From DASSUW01 sp963759375 (GTDB lineage: Bacteria > Actinomycetota > Thermoleophilia > Solirubrobacterales > Solirubrobacteraceae), in contig CAVWYY010000005.1 in the NCBI GenBank assembly GCA_963759375.1, positions 11,658-75,657 on the forward strand: a DNA stretch of 64,000 nucleotides, in the 5' to 3' direction. Position 1 is the first letter of the stretch. Each line of letters opens with the position of its first letter. Below the pieces are notes generated by a model. It did not search any database. It was not told the DNA's origin and was given only the letters and a program-made list of their open reading frames with translations. The translations under genes and the position numbers were made by a program. Shown here piece after piece: positions 16,570 to 26,960 of the stretch.

Positions 16570-17085
16570 CTAGACGCGCCGCTCGGTGGTCGTGACGGGC
16601 TCCTCGGCACCCGGCCGATCGCGCGCGAAGCGCCCGTCGCGTTCGTCGTCGACCACGACGTCACGTTCCCGCTTGCGCCCGACCCGCGGCATCATCGCCA
16701 GCACCAGCAGCGCCACGGCCGCGGCACCCATCACCAGCTTCGTCGCGTTGTTGGTGGCCGCCACGCCGAAGACGTCGCTGCCGTCGACGATCGCGACCAC
16801 GCAGGCGACGGCCATGACGAGGCCGACGAGCATCGCCGTCGTCTTGGCGCCCCAGTGCATCGGCGCGCTGATCAGCAGGAGCAGACCGGCGCCGGCGAAG
16901 CCGATCCACGTCCAGCCGTTGCCCTCGATGCCCAGGAACGTGCCGCCGGTCACGTCGCCGTCCGGCGCGTTGGTGGTGAAGTCCGTCGAGCCGAAGAGCA
17001 GCCCGAGGATGCCCCCGGCCAGCAGAACGGCTCCGATGATGCCGACCGGCCCCTTGGCCAGCGACACGCCCTTGGTGCGGTCCAT
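16570..17085 (-). CDS. Hypothetical membrane protein, four segments
   Basis: The 171-residue protein has four hydrophobic segments: VGIIGAVLLAGGILGLLFG, GWTWIGFAGAGLLLLISAP, TTAMLVGLVMAVACVVAIVDG and LVMGAAAVALLVLAMMP. A charged cytoplasmic tail (RVGRKRERDVVVDDERDG) follows. The loop after segment 1 (GTFLGIEGNGWTW) is Gly-rich. No family is recognised. GGAGCA lies close upstream of the ATG. It lies 27 bp before the acyl-CoA dehydrogenase gene and may be co-transcribed with it. Confidence 0.6.
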   Translation of the reverse strand: MDRTKGVSLAKGPVGIIGAVLLAGGILGLLFGSTDFTTNAPDGDVTGGTFLGIEGNGWTWIGFAGAGLLLLISAPMHWGAKTTAMLVGLVMAVACVVAIVDGSDVFGVAATNNATKLVMGAAAVALLVLAMMPRVGRKRERDVVVDDERDGRFARDRPGAEEPVTTTERRV

Positions 17086-17149
17086 GGTGTGCTCCTTCTA
17101 GAAGTCTTTCTCCTCCTGTGATTCCCGTTCGCGGCCGTGAAGATGCCTT

Positions 17150-18424
17150 CTAGATGTCGGCCTTCTGGAACTCGAACTGGTCGGCGGCTTCGGACTCGTA
17201 CTGGTACTCGAGCTTGCCGAGCCCGAACGGCTTGTCCGGATCGACCTCGTAGATGGTCGTCGTGCGCGGCGGGTTGCGCTCCGCGGCCGGCCCGTACTGG
17301 TAGTCGTCGGTCAGACCGTCGAAGCTGACGCTGCCGAGCTGCTCAGAGGCCTTCATCAGGCCCTCGTGCGACAGGTCGCCGAGCTCGACCGCCTTCTCGA
17401 GCAGCGCGGTCATCGCGATGCCCTGCTGGTATCCGAAGCCGAAGTAGTAGTCCGGCTCCTGGTCGGGCTTGTACTGCTTGACGTTGTCGACCATCGCGGT
17501 CATGCCCTCGACGCTGTTGTCGCCCCACTCGGTGCCCTCGGCGGCGATCCACGTGGTCTTCTGGAGGTACTCCGCCAGCGGCGAGGCGCCCAGCTCGTCG
17601 ATCCACGTCGGCGACTGGCCGATCCAGCGCGGGGCGAAGCCGAGCTTGGCCGCGGTGCCCCAGATCGTGCCCGCGTCGGTGGGCGTGGCGACGAGGAACA
17701 CGGCGTCGCACTTGGAGCGCTGGAGCCGCTGGATCTGGCCCGTCACGTCCTTGTCGCCGGCCTTGAAACGCTGGGTGTCGGCGACCTTGAAGCCGAGCTT
17801 CTCGGCGGCGAAGTCGACGCCCGCCTGCCCGGCCTCGCCGTAGGCGTCGTCCTGGATGAACGTGCAGATGTTCTTGCCCTTGCCGTCCGCCTGCTTGACG
17901 TAGTAGTCGAGCGCGTTGATGGCCTGCACCTGGTAGGGCCCGCCGACCGGCAGCAGGTTCTCCTCGCGCACCCACAGCGCGTCGAGCGACGCGGGCGCGG
18001 CGATCATGCCGTCGGTCCGCAGCTGCGGCAGCACGGCGAGCGTCGGTGCGGTCCCGAGCACCTGCGTGAACGCCACCACGTCGCCCTTGACCTTGTTGTA
18101 CTGCTGGACCGTCTTGGGCGGCGAGTACTGCGTGTCCTCCTGGACGAGCTCGACCTTGTACTTGCCGGCGATCCCACCCTTGGCGTTGACGGAGTCGAAG
18201 TAGACCTGGTTGCCGGCCGTCAGCGGGAGGCCGATCACCGCGACCGGGCCGGTCAGCGGCGTGAGGACGCCGAGCTTGATCGTCGTGCCGTCGAACCCGG
18301 GGACCGACTTCAGCGACGCGGCCTCGCCGTCGTCGCCACCGCCGTCCCCGTCGTCGGCGGCACCTCCACAGCCGGCGACAAGCACCGCCAGCACCGCGAC
18401 GAGCCACAGGATCCTCTTCGTCAT
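17150..18424 (-). CDS. Branched-chain amino-acid type ABC transporter substrate-binding lipoprotein
   Basis: This is the periplasmic-binding-protein component of a HAAT (Liv) system, anchored to the membrane. The 424-residue product starts with a lipoprotein signal (ILWLVAVLAVLVAGCGG, lipid Cys about residue 19) and a Gly/Asp linker. It then has IKLGVLTPLTGPVAVIG, the family start, and VYFDSVNAKGGIAGKYKVELVQEDTQ. The C-terminal half includes CDAVFLVATPTDAGTIWGTAAKLGF. GAGGAGG lies before ATG 18424. It is the last gene of the operon livF-livG-acs-livH-livM-SBP. The ligand may be an aromatic or aliphatic carboxylate rather than an amino acid, given the enclosed acyl-CoA synthetase. Confidence 0.88.
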   Translation of the reverse strand: MTKRILWLVAVLAVLVAGCGGAADDGDGGGDDGEAASLKSVPGFDGTTIKLGVLTPLTGPVAVIGLPLTAGNQVYFDSVNAKGGIAGKYKVELVQEDTQYSPPKTVQQYNKVKGDVVAFTQVLGTAPTLAVLPQLRTDGMIAAPASLDALWVREENLLPVGGPYQVQAINALDYYVKQADGKGKNICTFIQDDAYGEAGQAGVDFAAEKLGFKVADTQRFKAGDKDVTGQIQRLQRSKCDAVFLVATPTDAGTIWGTAAKLGFAPRWIGQSPTWIDELGASPLAEYLQKTTWIAAEGTEWGDNSVEGMTAMVDNVKQYKPDQEPDYYFGFGYQQGIAMTALLEKAVELGDLSHEGLMKASEQLGSVSFDGLTDDYQYGPAAERNPPRTTTIYEVDPDKPFGLGKLEYQYESEAADQFEFQKADI

Positions 18425-18446
18425 CGGTTCCTCCTCCAGTGGAAGA

Positions 18447-19544
18447 TCAGTACGAGAACGGCCATGCCTTGAAGTAGGCCTTCGCACGCAGCCACATGGA
18501 GGCCAGCCCACGTGGCTCGAACATCAGGAACAGCACGATCAGCAGGCCGAAGATGGCCTGGTTGAGGGAGAAGACCGAGATGAAGCCGTCGTCGCCGGCG
18601 GTGGTCGCGACGCCGGGGATCGAGTCCGAGTAGTTCTCGATCACCGCGGGGAGGCCGCCGAGGAACAGCGCGCCGAGCACGGCCCCGAAGACCGTCCCGA
18701 CGCCGCCGACGATGATGATCGCGATGTACTGGATCGAGAGGAACAGGTTCCACTCGTCCGGGGAGATGTACTGCTGGTAGGCGCCGTACAGCGCGCCGCC
18801 GACCGCCGCGAGCCCGCTCGAGACCGCGAACGCGGCGACCTTGTAGCGCCCGAGCTCGACGCCGATGATCTCGGCCGCCACGTCGCGATCGCGGATCGCT
18901 TGGATCGCCCGCCCGGGCCGCGTGCGGACGATGTTCTTGGCGAGCAGGGCGGCGATGCCGACGACGCCCCAGATCAGCCAGAACCAACCCTGCTCGCGGA
19001 TGTACTCGTCGCCGAACAGGTTGACGGCGGCGAAGTCGATCGGCCCGAGCTTCGCATCGGCGTTGACCGACGTGCCGGAGTTGCCGCCGGTCACCGAGTC
19101 GAGGTTGCGGAACAGGTGCTCGCCGAGGAAGACGAGGCCGAGCGTGACGATCGCCAGGTAGTTGCCGCGCAGGCGCAGCGCGAACGGGCCGATCAGCGCG
19201 CCGACGGCGGCGCCGAGCAGCGCGGCCGCCGGCAGCCAGAGGATCAGCGGCAGCCCGAGGTCGCCGCCCACCGCGGCCGCGGTGTAGGCGCCGGCGCCGA
19301 TGAAGAACGCCTGCCCGAGCGAGACCTGGCCGGTGTAGCCCGTGAGCAGGTTGAGGCCGATCGCGCCGATCGCCGCGATCCCGGCGTAGTCGAGCACCGA
19401 CAGCCAGAACGGGTCGACCAGGAACATCGGGACGAACAGCCACAGCGCGATCAGCGCGACCAGCCCGGCCTTGGCGCCGCGCGTGCGGAACAGCTTCAGG
19501 TCGTCGGCGTACCGGCGCGTGAGGTTGGGGTGCGGACGCGCCAC
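18447..19544 (-). CDS. livM: Branched-chain amino-acid type ABC permease LivM
   Basis: This is the second membrane subunit of the HAAT importer. The 365-residue protein has eight or more hydrophobic segments and the LivM hallmarks LNLLTGYTGQVSLGQAFFIGAGAYTAA, LRLRGNYLAIVTLGLVFLGEHL and the cytoplasmic coupling loop RTRPGRAIQAIRDRDVAAEIIGV. Late motifs IIIVGGVGTVFGAVLGA and LFLMFEPRGLASMW close the family pattern. GTG at 19544 overlaps the livH stop as TAGTG. A much longer open frame runs upstream, but it is a shadow of livH. Confidence 0.9.
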   Translation of the reverse strand: MARPHPNLTRRYADDLKLFRTRGAKAGLVALIALWLFVPMFLVDPFWLSVLDYAGIAAIGAIGLNLLTGYTGQVSLGQAFFIGAGAYTAAAVGGDLGLPLILWLPAAALLGAAVGALIGPFALRLRGNYLAIVTLGLVFLGEHLFRNLDSVTGGNSGTSVNADAKLGPIDFAAVNLFGDEYIREQGWFWLIWGVVGIAALLAKNIVRTRPGRAIQAIRDRDVAAEIIGVELGRYKVAAFAVSSGLAAVGGALYGAYQQYISPDEWNLFLSIQYIAIIIVGGVGTVFGAVLGALFLGGLPAVIENYSDSIPGVATTAGDDGFISVFSLNQAIFGLLIVLFLMFEPRGLASMWLRAKAYFKAWPFSY

Positions 19545-20440
19545 TAGACCCGCCGCACCTCCTTCGTGCCGAACAGCCCGTAGGGCCGCACGAGCAGGAT
19601 CACGATCATCACCACGTACGGCATGACCGCGGCGAAGTTGTCGCCCAGCCAGGGCGCGATGTCCTGCTGGTAGCCGGCGGTCAGCGCCTGCGTGATGCCG
19701 ATGATCATGCCGCCGGCCACCGCGCCGGCCGGCGAGTCCATGCCGCCGACGATCATCGCCGGGAACGCGACCAGCGCGATCGCGCCGATCGTCGGCGACA
19801 GGGCCGCGGGGCCGGACGCGAGCGTGACGCCGGCCAGCGCCGCCAGCCCGGCGGAGATCGCCCACGACACCGCGTACACGCGGCGGGCGCTGATGCCCTG
19901 GGCGAGCGCGGCCTCGGCGTCGATCGCCGTGGCCCGCATCGCCACGCCGAGCGTCGAGAGCCGGAAGAACAGGAAGAAGCCGCCGAGGACCGCGGCGGCG
20001 ATCCCCAGCGTCCACAGGTCCTTTGTGGCCATCACGATGTTGCCGGTGTCGACCGTGTTGACGCCCCACGGATCGGCGAGGTTGAGCGAGTCGAAGCCCC
20101 AGATCGCCGTGATCGCCTGCTCGATGATGAACAGCAGGCCGATCGTGATCATGATCACCGCGAACACCGGCTCGCCGACCATCCGGCGCAGCACCACGCG
20201 CTCGAGGCCGGCGCCGAACGCCGAGGCGCACACCACCGCGAGGAACACGGCGAGCGCGAACGGCAGGTTCGCGCCGTTGGCGAACGCGTAGGTCAGGTAG
20301 GCGCCGAGCGCGACGAGGCCGCCCTGGGCGAAGTTGATGACCCCGGTGGCCCGGTAGATGATCACGAAGCCCAGCGCCACCAGCGCGTAGCGCGCGCCGA
20401 GCGCGGCGCCGTTGAACAGGAGCTGGAGGAATTCATCCAT
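19544..20440 (-). CDS. livH: Branched-chain amino-acid type ABC permease LivH
   Basis: This is the first membrane subunit of the HAAT importer. Its 298 residues begin GAALGARYALVALGFVIIYRATGVINFAQGG, the classic LivH opening. They continue with ERVVLRRMVGEPVFAVIMITIGL, the coupling loop LGVAMRATAIDAEAALAQGIS and the end IVILLVRPYGLFGTKEVRRV. About eight hydrophobic segments are visible. Its ATG overlaps the end of the acyl-CoA synthetase gene by 8 bp and its stop overlaps livM by 1 bp, so expression should be coupled through the operon. Confidence 0.9.
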   Translation of the reverse strand: MDEFLQLLFNGAALGARYALVALGFVIIYRATGVINFAQGGLVALGAYLTYAFANGANLPFALAVFLAVVCASAFGAGLERVVLRRMVGEPVFAVIMITIGLLFIIEQAITAIWGFDSLNLADPWGVNTVDTGNIVMATKDLWTLGIAAAVLGGFFLFFRLSTLGVAMRATAIDAEAALAQGISARRVYAVSWAISAGLAALAGVTLASGPAALSPTIGAIALVAFPAMIVGGMDSPAGAVAGGMIIGITQALTAGYQQDIAPWLGDNFAAVMPYVVMIVILLVRPYGLFGTKEVRRV

Positions 20441-22209
20441 AGAGCGCCTCGATCTCGCGTTCGAACCGCTGCTCGAGCGCGCGCCGCTTGACCTTCAGCG
20501 TCGCGGTCAGCTCGCCGTCCTCGTGGTCGAGCTCCTTCTCGAGCAGCGCGAAGCGCTTGATCGGTCTCGGGCCGCGCCAGCTCCTGGTTGACCTGCTCGA
20601 CCCAGCCGGCCACCAGTTCGCGCACCTCGGTCTTGCGCGACAGGTCGCCGTAAGTGGTGAAGGCGAGCCCGCGGCGAGCCGCCCAGTCGCCGACCGTGTC
20701 GGCCTCGATCCCGATCAGCGCGACGAGGTAGGAGCGCCGGTCGCCGACCACCATCGCCTCGCGCACGTAGGGCGAGACCTTCAGGCGGTTCTCGATCTCG
20801 GACGGCGAGACGTTCTTGCCGCCCGCCGTGATGATGATGTCCTTCTTGCGGTCGGTGATCGTCAGGTGGCCGTGCTCGTCGATCACGCCGACGTCGCCGG
20901 TGTGCAGCCAGCCCTCGGCGTCGACCGCCGCGGCCGTCGCCTCCGGGTCCTTGAGGTAGCCGGCGAACACGGCGGGGGAGCGCGTGAGGATCTCGCCGTC
21001 GTCCGAGATCCGCAGCTCGACGCCGGCGAGCGGCCGGCCCACGGTGCCGATCCGCACGTCGTCGGCGGGCATCAGCGTGCACACGGCGGCGTTCTCGGTC
21101 TGGCCGTAGATCTCGTAGACCGGGACGCCGAGCGCCCAGAAGAACTCGAGCACCTGCGGGGCGACCGGCGCGGCGCCGCAGATCCCGCGCTCGACGCGGC
21201 CGAGGCCGAGCTTGTCGCGCAGCGAGCGGAAGGCGATGAGGTGGCAGACCGCGGCAGTGACGCGGTCGGCCGGGCCGAGCGCTCCCTGCATGCGCTTCGG
21301 GGCCAGGCGGCGGCCGCGGCGCACCGCCGCCTTGTAGGCCGCGCGCTTGAGCGGCGACGCGTCTGCCATGCGGATCTCGACGGTCGCCAGCATCTTCTCC
21401 CACACGCGCGGGACGGCAGCGAACAGCGTCGGCTGCACGTCGCGCAGGTCCTGCGCGAACGATTCCCCGCCCTCGCCGAAGTTGACGACGTAGCCGGTGC
21501 CGAGGCCGTTGATCACCGAGCTCAGCCGCTCGGCGACGTGGCACAGCGGCAGGTAGGAGAGCACCTCCTCGTCGGGCGTGGTGCCGAACGCCTCGCGGAA
21601 GCGCTCGGCGGCCCACGTGAGGTTGGCGTGGGTGAGCATCGCGCCCTTGGGGCGGCCGGTCGTGCCCGACGTGTAGACGATCAGCGCGACCGCGTCGGGC
21701 TCGATCGCGTCGGCGCTGCGCGCGTAGTCGTCGAGGGTCCCTTCGGCCGCGAGATCGTCCCAGGTGGTCAGCATCGGGTCGTCGAGCTCGCGGACGTTGC
21801 GCGGGTCGATCAGCACGATCCTGCGGAGCGCCGGGAGGTTGTCCCGGACCTCCAGGGCCTTGTCGAGCTGCTCCTCGTCCTCGGCGACGAGCACCACCGA
21901 CTCGGAGTGGGCGAGCAGGTACCCGACCTCCGCGGCCGGGCTGGTCGGATACACGCCGACCGTGGTCGCCCCGATGCCCTGCACCGCGAGGTCGGCGATC
22001 ACCCACTCGGGCCGGTTCTCGCCGTGGATGGCGACGGCGTCGCCGGGCTGGACGCCGAGCTGCCGCAGCCCGTGGGCGACGCGGGCCACGCGCTCGGCGT
22101 AGCCGGCCCAGGTGATCTCCTCCCAGCGGCCGCGGCGTTTGACGCGCATGGCGGTGTCGTCCGGGCGCTTGCGGGCGTGGGCGAGCAGGAGCGCGGGCAG
22201 CGAGCTCAC
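20433..22209 (-). CDS. AMP-dependent acyl-CoA synthetase (long-chain fatty acid-CoA ligase type), one frameshift near the end
   Basis: The enzyme adenylates a carboxylic acid and transfers it to CoA. From GTG 22209 the protein shows the P-loop LIVYTSGTTGRPKGAMLTH, then LPLCHVAERLS, VYEIYGQTENAAV and GWLHTGDVG with ITDRKKDIIITAGGKNVSP near the hinge. The C-terminal Lys region is disturbed. After QELARPET (near 20565) the frame changes, and the next frame reads KRFALLEKELDHEDGELTATLKV and ends EALYG at 20433. A one-base deletion in the sequence explains this, giving a normal length of about 590 residues. It is embedded between livG and livH with 4- and 8-bp overlaps, so transport and activation of the same acid are likely linked. 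Confidence 0.82.
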
Positions 22210-22972
22210 GCGCCGGCCCCCAGGTAGGCCTCGACCACGGCGGGCTCGTTCTGCACCTCGACGGGGGCGCCCATGGCCAGCGGCGTGCCGAAGTCGAGCG
22301 CCAGCACGCGGTCGGCCAGGTCCATCACCAGCCGCATCTCGTGCTCGACGAGGATCACCGCGAGGTCGAGCCGCTCGCGTACCTCGATCAGGTAGCGCGC
22401 CATGTCCTCGGTCTCCTCGAGGTTCATGCCCGCGACCGGCTCGTCGAGCAGCAGCAGCCGCGGCTCCATGGCCAGCGCGCGGCCGAGCTCGAGGCGCTTC
22501 TGCAGCCCGTACGGCAGCAGGCCGGCGGGCGTGTGCCGGTGCGGCTCGAGCTCGAGCAGCTCGACCACCTCCTCCACCGCGGCGCGGCCGGCGATCTCCT
22601 CGCGCCGCGCGCGGCCGAACCACAGGGCTCCGGTGATGAAGCCGGTCCGCATCAGGTGATGGCGGCCGAGCATCAGGTTGTCGATCACCGACAGGTGGGT
22701 GAACAGCCCGAGGTTCTGGAACGTGCGCGCCACGCCCATGCGCGCGACGGCCGGCGGCGCGCGGCCGACCAGCTCCTCACCAGCGAGCAGGATCGAGCCC
22801 TGCTGCGGCCGGTAGACGCCGTTGATGCAGTTGAAGATCGACGTCTTGCCGGCGCCGTTGGGACCGATGACCGCGAACAGCTCGCCGGGCTGCACGTCGA
22901 AGCTCACCCCGTTGAGGGCGGTGACGCCGCCGAAGCGCAGCGTCACGTCGCGCACGTCGAGCAGCGGCCCGG

Positions 22973-22985
<13 letters not shown>
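22206..22985 (-). CDS. livG: Branched-chain amino-acid type ABC ATPase LivG
   Basis: This is a cytoplasmic ATPase of the HAAT importer. The 259-residue protein has Walker A GPNGAGKTS, the LivG-specific GVARTFQNLGLFTHLSVIDN, signature LLPYGLQKRLELGRALAM, Walker B LLLLDEPVAGMN and switch His in VILVEHEMRLVMDLADRV. The Q-loop and length fit LivG. The stop overlaps the acyl-CoA synthetase GTG by 4 bp, and its start overlaps livF by 13 bp. Confidence 0.92.
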
Positions 22986-23752
<767 letters not shown>

Positions 23753-23839
23753 GGCAAGAATCGAGCCGTCCGCAGGCGGATCCGGCTCGAGCGTGGTGCC
23801 CCGGGCTCTCCGCGTGGACTCCGTCGCTCCTCCCCGAGC

Positions 23840-23856
23840 GCGATGTTACACATCGC
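23840..23856. promoter_or_regulatory. Dyad between the liv operon and the PQQ-dehydrogenase gene
   Basis: GCGATGT-TAC-ACATCGC is a perfect 7-bp inverted repeat with a 3-bp spacer, about 85 bp upstream of livF and 18 bp after the end of the minus-strand sugar dehydrogenase gene. It could be an operator for the liv operon (TetR/GntR-like site size) or a short terminator. The stem lacks GC-clamp and T-run features, so I lean to an operator. Confidence 0.4.
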
Positions 23857-23873
23857 ACAGGCGTTACGTTTCG

Positions 23874-26717
23874 TTAGCGGCGGAGCTTGACCGTGAAGTG
23901 GCGCGTGCGGCGGTTCGACAGCTTGTCGGCGGCCGTCACGGCCCATTCCACCGACACTGACCTGCCGGTGCGCAGCGCCCGCTTGGCGGCGCCCAGCTGC
24001 TTCTTCGAGAGGCGGATCCTCAGCGTCGCCTTCTTGCCGGCGCGTAGCGTCTTCTTGACGGTGCGCGTCCTGGTGGCCTTCTTGCCCTCGATCTTCAGCA
24101 GGCCGCCGGCGCGGAGCGTGCAGCGCTCGCTCGGACAGCGGACCGTGAGCTTCAACCGGCCGTCGCCGAGCCTGACCTTCTTCGCCCCGGACAGCTTCAG
24201 GGAGGGCGCCGTGCCGTCGCTGATCACCGCCGTCATGCCGCTCTGCGCGCTCGCCGAGCCGACGCCGTTGCTCCCGGTGACCCGCACCGCGACCCGCTTC
24301 CCGAGGTCGCGCGACCCCGTCCGGTAGGAGGCGCCGGTCGCGCCGGGGATCGGCATGCACGTGGTCGCGCACCGCAGCCATTGGTGGGAGAACGCGACCT
24401 CGTCGCCGCCCCAGACGCCGGGCGCGGCGGTCAGCGTGCGGCTCGTCTTCGCCGTGCCGCTGATGCCCGGTGGGGACTGGGACACCGGTTTGCGCAGGAA
24501 GATCGCGGTCAGGGTCGAGGTGGACCGCGGAGCGGCCGTGCGCGAGATGCGCCGGTCGCCGTCGCTCCAGCGCGCGAAGAAGTACTGCTGCCCGCCCGAC
24601 ACCTGCGGCGACGTCGTGGAGACCGTCGCGGCGGTGCCCGCGATCAGCGTCTTGGACACGGACGTCCCGGGCACGCCGTTGAGCCGGACCGTGAACTGCG
24701 GCACGTTCGCCCGCGTCGTGAACGTGACGACGCGGGGCTGCAGCTCGAGCGTCGCGAGCGGGCTGCTGAAGCCGAGTGTGTCGGTGGCCCTCAGGGTGAT
24801 CTGGAGGCGTGACGGGTAGTCGTGCGACGGCGCGATGAACGTGGCGGTCGGGCCGGTCAGCGTCTGCACCGGGTGCTCGTGACAGCTGCTGCCCGGGCAG
24901 TGCAGGATCGTCATGACCCACGTGTAGGTCAGGTGGCCCTGATCGGCGGCGTCGGGATCGATCGCCGACGCCGAGAAGCGCAGCTTGTCGCCGACCGTCC
25001 ACGCCGCCGGCACGGAGACCTTCGTGATCTTCGCGTCGTGCGGGATCGTGTTGTTCGCGCTGATCCGCGCGCTCGTCGTGTCGGAGATCCCGTTCGCCGT
25101 GACCCGCAGCCGGATCGTGCGCGCCGAGCGGTCGTTCCAGGTGGCGGTCTGGGTCGGCCCGACGGCCTCGAACGAGCCGTTGTCGTCCAGGTCCCACTCG
25201 TACGTCGCGCCGCTCGACGGGGTCGAGCTCGTCGCCGAGAACCCATACGTGGGGCCGACGTTGTCGGTGATCGTGATCCGCGCAGTCGGCTGGTCGACCG
25301 GCCGGACCTCGTGGATCTCACCGAATGTCTGGTCATGGAAGACGTAGACGAGGTTGCCGTTCGGCGCGGTCTGAAGGTCGACCGGACCGACGCCGGGCAC
25401 GCCGCGGGCGAACACCTGCGCGGCGGCGAAGTTCGGCTCACCACCGCCGCCCGCCGGCGCGAACCAGATGCAGTTGCGCGCGTAGTCGGTGAAGAACAGG
25501 CCGTTGTTGAAGCTGTTCGGGTACGCCCCGTCGCCGTAGAACGCGAGGCCGGAGATCACCGAGCCCGCGTTCGGCAGGCAGTCGTCGCCCGGCACGACAG
25601 GGTTGCTGTGGTCGTAGGTGAACTGCGGCGGCGTCTCGTTGCTCAACGAGTCGCACGACGTCTGGCTCTGGTACGGGCCGTTGACCTGGTTGCCCTCCTT
25701 GCACGGCCATCCGAAGTTCTCGGCGGGCGTGCCCGGGGTGACCTTGTCGATCTCCTCGATCTGGGTCCAGCCGACGTCGCCGAGCCAGATGTCGCTGGTG
25801 CCGGGACGGAACGTGAAGCGGAACGGGTTGCGCAGGCCGTAGGCGATGACCTTGCGCTTGTTGAGGTCGGCGCTCGCGCTGAACGGGTTGCCGGACGCCG
25901 CCGCGCCGGTGACGGGGTCGATGCGGAGCACCGCACCGCTCAGCCCTGCGGGGTCAGCGTCGGTCTCGACGTCCTGCGCGCGCAGCGCGCCGCCCTCGGA
26001 CGCGTCCTGGTTGCTCGGGACGTAGGGGTCGTGGCACGGGTTGACCGATGGGTAGCCGTACTGGCCCCAGTCGGGCGCGTTGAAGTTGGCGCCCTCGCCC
26101 GCGCTGACGTAGAGCATCCCGTCGGGCCCGAATGCCACCGTGCCGACGGAGTGGCTCGGGAACTGCTGGCACCACTGGTCCTGGATGATCGTGTGGACCG
26201 GGCCAGTGGGCGCTCCCAGCGCCCCGATCGGCACGCTGACGAGCTTGCCGGAGATCACGCAGCCGTCCTCGTCGGCGCCGGGCGGCGACGGGCAGTCGTC
26301 GCCCCACCGCGGCGCGCTGCCGCCGACCGCCGCGTCGCGCGCGTAGAGCAGGTACATCGTGCCGCCGCTCTCGTTGAAGCCCGGCGACAGCGCCATGCCG
26401 AGCAGCCCGCGGTCCCAGAAGTCGTGGACCTCCGCGCTGAGGTCGATCACCTGGATCGGGTTCGGGTCCTGCGGCTGGTCGTAGGCGAGCACGACGCCGC
26501 TCTTGAGCGCCACGAACATGCGGTTGCCGAGCGCGGTGGGCACGAACTTCACCGTGGTCGGCGCGGGCAGCGCGGTCGCCAGCGGAACGTCCTGGAACGT
26601 GCCGGGATCGCTGAGCTCGGGCAGGTCAGCCGCGGCTGGGCGCGCGGCGAACAGCAGCAACGCAGCCACCGCCGCCAGCGCCATCCCTAGCCTCCGCGTC
26701 CGTTGCGTCGCTGCCAC
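23874..26717 (-). CDS. Secreted PQQ-dependent sugar dehydrogenase-like protein with PKD and Ig-like repeats
   Basis: The protein of about 947 residues has a signal peptide (GMALAAVAALLLFAARPAAA). A six-bladed soluble glucose/sorbosone dehydrogenase propeller follows to about residue 460: DRGLLGMALSPGF, VGTVAFGPDGMLYVSAGEG, IAYGLRNPFRFTF, LGDVGWTQIEEID and NFGWPCKEG. After that come a PKD-like domain (SGATYEWDLDDNGSFEAVGPT), further beta-sandwich modules and a very basic C-terminus (RTVKKTLRAGKKATLRIRLSKK). It probably oxidises a sugar outside the cell and may bind the wall. Start unclear: GTG 26717 suits the signal peptide; TTG 26753 and ATG 26684 are also open. Confidence 0.78.
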   Translation of the reverse strand: MAATQRTRRLGMALAAVAALLLFAARPAAADLPELSDPGTFQDVPLATALPAPTTVKFVPTALGNRMFVALKSGVVLAYDQPQDPNPIQVIDLSAEVHDFWDRGLLGMALSPGFNESGGTMYLLYARDAAVGGSAPRWGDDCPSPPGADEDGCVISGKLVSVPIGALGAPTGPVHTIIQDQWCQQFPSHSVGTVAFGPDGMLYVSAGEGANFNAPDWGQYGYPSVNPCHDPYVPSNQDASEGGALRAQDVETDADPAGLSGAVLRIDPVTGAAASGNPFSASADLNKRKVIAYGLRNPFRFTFRPGTSDIWLGDVGWTQIEEIDKVTPGTPAENFGWPCKEGNQVNGPYQSQTSCDSLSNETPPQFTYDHSNPVVPGDDCLPNAGSVISGLAFYGDGAYPNSFNNGLFFTDYARNCIWFAPAGGGGEPNFAAAQVFARGVPGVGPVDLQTAPNGNLVYVFHDQTFGEIHEVRPVDQPTARITITDNVGPTYGFSATSSTPSSGATYEWDLDDNGSFEAVGPTQTATWNDRSARTIRLRVTANGISDTTSARISANNTIPHDAKITKVSVPAAWTVGDKLRFSASAIDPDAADQGHLTYTWVMTILHCPGSSCHEHPVQTLTGPTATFIAPSHDYPSRLQITLRATDTLGFSSPLATLELQPRVVTFTTRANVPQFTVRLNGVPGTSVSKTLIAGTAATVSTTSPQVSGGQQYFFARWSDGDRRISRTAAPRSTSTLTAIFLRKPVSQSPPGISGTAKTSRTLTAAPGVWGGDEVAFSHQWLRCATTCMPIPGATGASYRTGSRDLGKRVAVRVTGSNGVGSASAQSGMTAVISDGTAPSLKLSGAKKVRLGDGRLKLTVRCPSERCTLRAGGLLKIEGKKATRTRTVKKTLRAGKKATLRIRLSKKQLGAAKRALRTGRSVSVEWAVTAADKLSNRRTRHFTVKLRR

Positions 26718-26783
26718 CGTCCGGACTTTGTACCGCGCCTCAACGCGGAACAAAGAAACCTGGACGAATGGTCGGCGGCCGCG

Positions 26784-26960
26784 CTAGTCGGCCTGCGGCG
26801 GCTCGGACTCGGGCAGCCCGGGCAGCGGTGCGTCGTCCTCGTCGAGGTCGGCCGGCGGGCCGAGCGGCTGGTCGTCGATCTCCGGATCGCCGTCGGCGGG
26901 CGGCGGCGGCTCGTCGGGGAGGTCCGGGTCCTCGGGCGTGATCGGGGTCTCGCGCTCCAT
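26784..26960 (-). CDS. Small acidic Pro-rich protein coupled to serS
   Basis: The 58-residue product is almost wholly acidic and proline-rich (ETPITPEDPDLPDEPPPPADG, then DLDEDDAPLPGLPESE) and probably disordered. Its ATG overlaps the serS stop as TGATG, supporting translational coupling. There are no cysteines and no membrane segment. No family is recognised, and strong compositional bias makes it possible that this is a chance open frame. Confidence 0.45.
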   Translation of the reverse strand: MERETPITPEDPDLPDEPPPPADGDPEIDDQPLGPPADLDEDDAPLPGLPESEPPQAD

